The notes under the pieces: generated by a model
Seen by the model: the letters and a program-made list of their open reading frames with translations, nothing else
The model's database searches: none
Told to the model about the DNA's origin: nothing
Shown here: positions 62,388-64,000 of the stretch, one piece after another
Layout: every line of letters begins with the position of its first letter
How positions within the stretch are numbered: the first letter of the stretch is position 1
NCBI RefSeq assembly: GCF_016820535.1
Contig: NZ_JADHDY010000013.1
Span: 62,001-126,000 of the forward strand
Reading direction: 5' to 3'
DNA from: Sporosarcina beigongshangi
GTDB taxonomy: Bacteria > Actinomycetota > Actinomycetes > Actinomycetales > Micrococcaceae
DNA: 64,000 nucleotides
Position numbers and translations under genes: made by a program

Positions 62388-63545
62388 ATGGACATTGAAG
62401 CAACGTTGGATTTGGTGGAGCGGCTCAAGCGGGACGTGGTGGAGTACGCCCTGTCACCCGGGTTTGCCAAGCGGCTGGAGGAGGCCCGCAGACGGCTGGG
62501 GCTGACCGGCGATTCCGTGGAGAACATGGTGGATGCGGTGGAATCGCTGCTATTCGAGGGCAGCGAGGGCAAGGAACCGCTGCTGGCGCGCTACATCCGC
62601 ACCAACAAGGCCCTGGACCCGGCGGACCGTGCCGTGTACGAAGGCTGGCTGGGGCGCAACGTGTTTGGCCCCTTCCGCGTCGAAGAGCAGAACGGTCCTG
62701 AACTGCTGCTGCACAACCTCATCGACGAGATGGACTACCGCACCCACGCCACCGCGGGGGTTGATGCCTCCCACCCTGTGGCCAGTGGCGGCTATGCCAC
62801 GGTCCGCGTGGTGCCCACGCACAATGTCTGGACCATCAGTGGCAACGTCCACTTCTTTGCACCGCAGCAGCGCGACCTTGTGGAGGAGTTTGCCATCAAC
62901 CTGCTCCGCCAGTTCCCGCGCATGCCGTTTCGCAACCCGGACAAGTTGGAACGCGCCCGGGACATGGTGGGCGGTCAGCACAGGATCTTCGTGGACACGC
63001 TCGGAACAACAGTGGTACTGGGCAGCGGGTCGGAGGCAATCACCGCCTACCGTGCGTTCATGGAGGCCGTGGACGCAGACGCCGCGGAGAAGGCACCGCA
63101 ACAGCGGCGTGCGCCCCGCTCGGGGCTGGAACTTGCCCCCGACAGCAACTTCCCCGCGGAATTGCGCGACGCCAGGGACGTGGCACTGTTCCACCATCCG
63201 GTGAAGTCGACGTCGTTCCTAATGGGCTACCGGGAGGCCGTCGAAGCCCACCGCACCCCGCCCGCCACCGCCACCGATCCTGCGGCCGCGCGCCTGCGCG
63301 AGTACATCCACGACGAATCCGTTCCCCCGCACGTCCTGGAGGAGCTTGCCGCCCAGTTCCCGGACACCGTTGACGAGGCCTACCGGGTCGCCTTCTCCCG
63401 TCCGGACTTTGTCTGGGAGCACGACGGCGGCACCCTCCTTTTGGAGCACAAGGCCACCCATGTCGAGGATGCCGACATACCCGACATCACCACGGTGCCC
63501 ACCTCACTGCGCGGAGCCTACCTGAGGCTGGCGCAGGGCGCTTAA
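62388..63545 (+). CDS. Protein of unknown function, 385 aa
   Basis: I do not recognise the family. No signal peptide or membrane helix; mixed alpha/beta with a long charged N-terminus (LVERLKRDVVEYALSPGFAKRLEEARRRLGL). Notable blocks are YVRTN-like LLARYIRTNKALDPADRAVYEGWLGRNVFGPFRVEE, LLLHNLIDEMDYRTHATAGV and an aspartate-rich HDESVPPHVLEELAAQFPDTVDEAYRVAFSRPDF. A disordered Pro/Thr segment lies near residue 300. Start is ATG 62388 (GGCGGG upstream); the frame extends to 62328. Convergent with the GntR gene, 30 bases apart. Confidence 0.7.
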   Translation: MDIEATLDLVERLKRDVVEYALSPGFAKRLEEARRRLGLTGDSVENMVDAVESLLFEGSEGKEPLLARYIRTNKALDPADRAVYEGWLGRNVFGPFRVEEQNGPELLLHNLIDEMDYRTHATAGVDASHPVASGGYATVRVVPTHNVWTISGNVHFFAPQQRDLVEEFAINLLRQFPRMPFRNPDKLERARDMVGGQHRIFVDTLGTTVVLGSGSEAITAYRAFMEAVDADAAEKAPQQRRAPRSGLELAPDSNFPAELRDARDVALFHHPVKSTSFLMGYREAVEAHRTPPATATDPAAARLREYIHDESVPPHVLEELAAQFPDTVDEAYRVAFSRPDFVWEHDGGTLLLEHKATHVEDADIPDITTVPTSLRGAYLRLAQGA

Positions 63546-63575
63546 CGGCAGTCCGGGGCGGTAGGTGCCAGTCGC

Positions 63576-63944
63576 CTACGGCTCCCCCGAAACCACGCCG
63601 AAGGCGGCGTCCAGAAATGCCGCCGCCTCGGCCCGGCCCAGGCCCAGGGCCCGGATGCGGCCGGCATAATCCTCCGCGGCCCTCTGGGCCTGCCGTTGAA
63701 TGGGGTCCTCGTGCCCGGACACAAAGGTGCCATGCCTGCCGCGCGTTTCGATGGCGCCGTTGAGTTCCAGCTCCCGGTATGCGCGGGCAACGGTGTTCGG
63801 GGCCAATGCCAGGTCGGCAGCCAGCCTCCGCACCGTGGGCAGCCGCGTTTCGGGCGCCAGCTGTCCCTGCCGGACGAGTGCCAGCACCTGCACCCTGATC
63901 TGTTCGAAGGGCGGAACCGCCGACCGGGGGTCAACAGTCAGCAT
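63576..63944 (-). CDS. GntR-family (YtrA subfamily) regulator
   Basis: 122 residues from ATG 63944: VPPFEQIRVQVLALVRQGQLAPETRL, then PTVRRLAADLALAPNTVARAYRELELNGAIET, the same winged-helix layout as the regulator at 2566-2952 but divergent in sequence. The ATG shares its A with the TGA of an upstream frame (TGATG), so the gene is probably the last of an operon that runs off the right edge. GTG 63947 is an alternative start. Confidence 0.88.
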   Translation of the reverse strand: MLTVDPRSAVPPFEQIRVQVLALVRQGQLAPETRLPTVRRLAADLALAPNTVARAYRELELNGAIETRGRHGTFVSGHEDPIQRQAQRAAEDYAGRIRALGLGRAEAAAFLDAAFGVVSGEP

Positions 63945-64000
63945 CACGGCCGCACCTGCCCCTCGGCGAGGCTCCCGCTTCTCGGAGCAGCGGAGTCCGG
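63944..64000 (-). CDS. C-terminus of an unidentified upstream gene
   Basis: An open frame enters from the right edge and ends at TGA 63944-63946, one base overlapping the GntR ATG. The 18 visible codons (ending LAEGQVRP) show no recognisable family. By analogy with the first operon this may be an ABC component, but that is a guess. Confidence 0.4.
   Translation of the reverse strand, partial: PDSAAPRSGSLAEGQVRP

Overview
The window looks like chromosomal DNA from a high-GC actinobacterium, most probably Micrococcaceae (Arthrobacter-like). The grounds are GC-rich codon use, an actinobacterial-type LexA box, many apparently leaderless starts, a class II HelD/HelR protein, a DUF222/HNH protein, a DrrAB-type ABC pair, and the gene neighbourhood uvrA...uvrB-coaE...rpsA...polA. 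No rRNA, tRNA, CRISPR array or intact insertion sequence was seen. Species was not determined; all calls come from reading the sequence, not from database searches.

Layout. 1-6.7 kb: 5' part of uvrA (SOS-controlled, runs off the left edge) and an overlapping minus-strand operon of two ABC exporter half-transporters plus a YtrA-type GntR regulator. 6.8-8.5 kb: hipBA-like toxin-antitoxin pair with three evenly spaced operators. 8.5-14.8 kb: PIG-L deacetylase, methyltransferase, Ski2-like helicase, GNAT, S33 peptidase, VOC protein. 14.9-27.8 kb: housekeeping block with uvrB, coaE, YigZ family, DUF805, rpsA, FetB-like permease, Eis-like acetyltransferase, polA and a hotdog thioesterase. 27.9-33.4 kb: Pit phosphate transporter with a small membrane partner and a Pho-box-like element, pirin, luciferase-like oxidoreductase, alaA-like aminotransferase. 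33.4-39.9 kb: a decaying DrrAB exporter, a candidate structured small RNA, PadR plus its membrane partner, a luciferase-like gene remnant, VOC, FadD, a YeaQ/GlsB protein, and a perfect 28-bp-stem hairpin. 39.9-47.0 kb: UDG-like protein, lipoprotein sugar dehydrogenase, and a LacI-controlled three-gene sugar cassette (Gfo/Idh/MocA, DUF993, TIM-barrel isomerase). 47.1-51.6 kb: DUF222/HNH protein, ctaB, RibD-like reductase. 51.6-57 kb: helR with a rifamycin-associated-element-like palindrome, an ECF41-type sigma factor divergent from an NAD-binding epimerase, and a second decayed ABC exporter. 57-64 kb: a large M16-like membrane protein of unknown function, EamA transporter, isochorismatase-like hydrolase, Tat-exported metallophosphoesterase, an unknown protein, and a second YtrA-like GntR gene running off the right edge.

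How it fits together. Stress themes recur: SOS repair (uvrA, uvrB, polA), transcription rescue under rifamycins (helR), an ECF41 regulon, HipBA, and phosphate supply. The strongest regulatory readings are the palindrome at helR, the TGTCACA-N16-TGTC promoter between the sigma factor and epimerase genes, the 11-bp direct repeats upstream of pit, and the 28-bp-spaced hip operators. The most open biology lies in the DUF993 cassette, the M16-like membrane fusion at 57-59 kb, and the structured RNA candidate at 35.1-35.2 kb.
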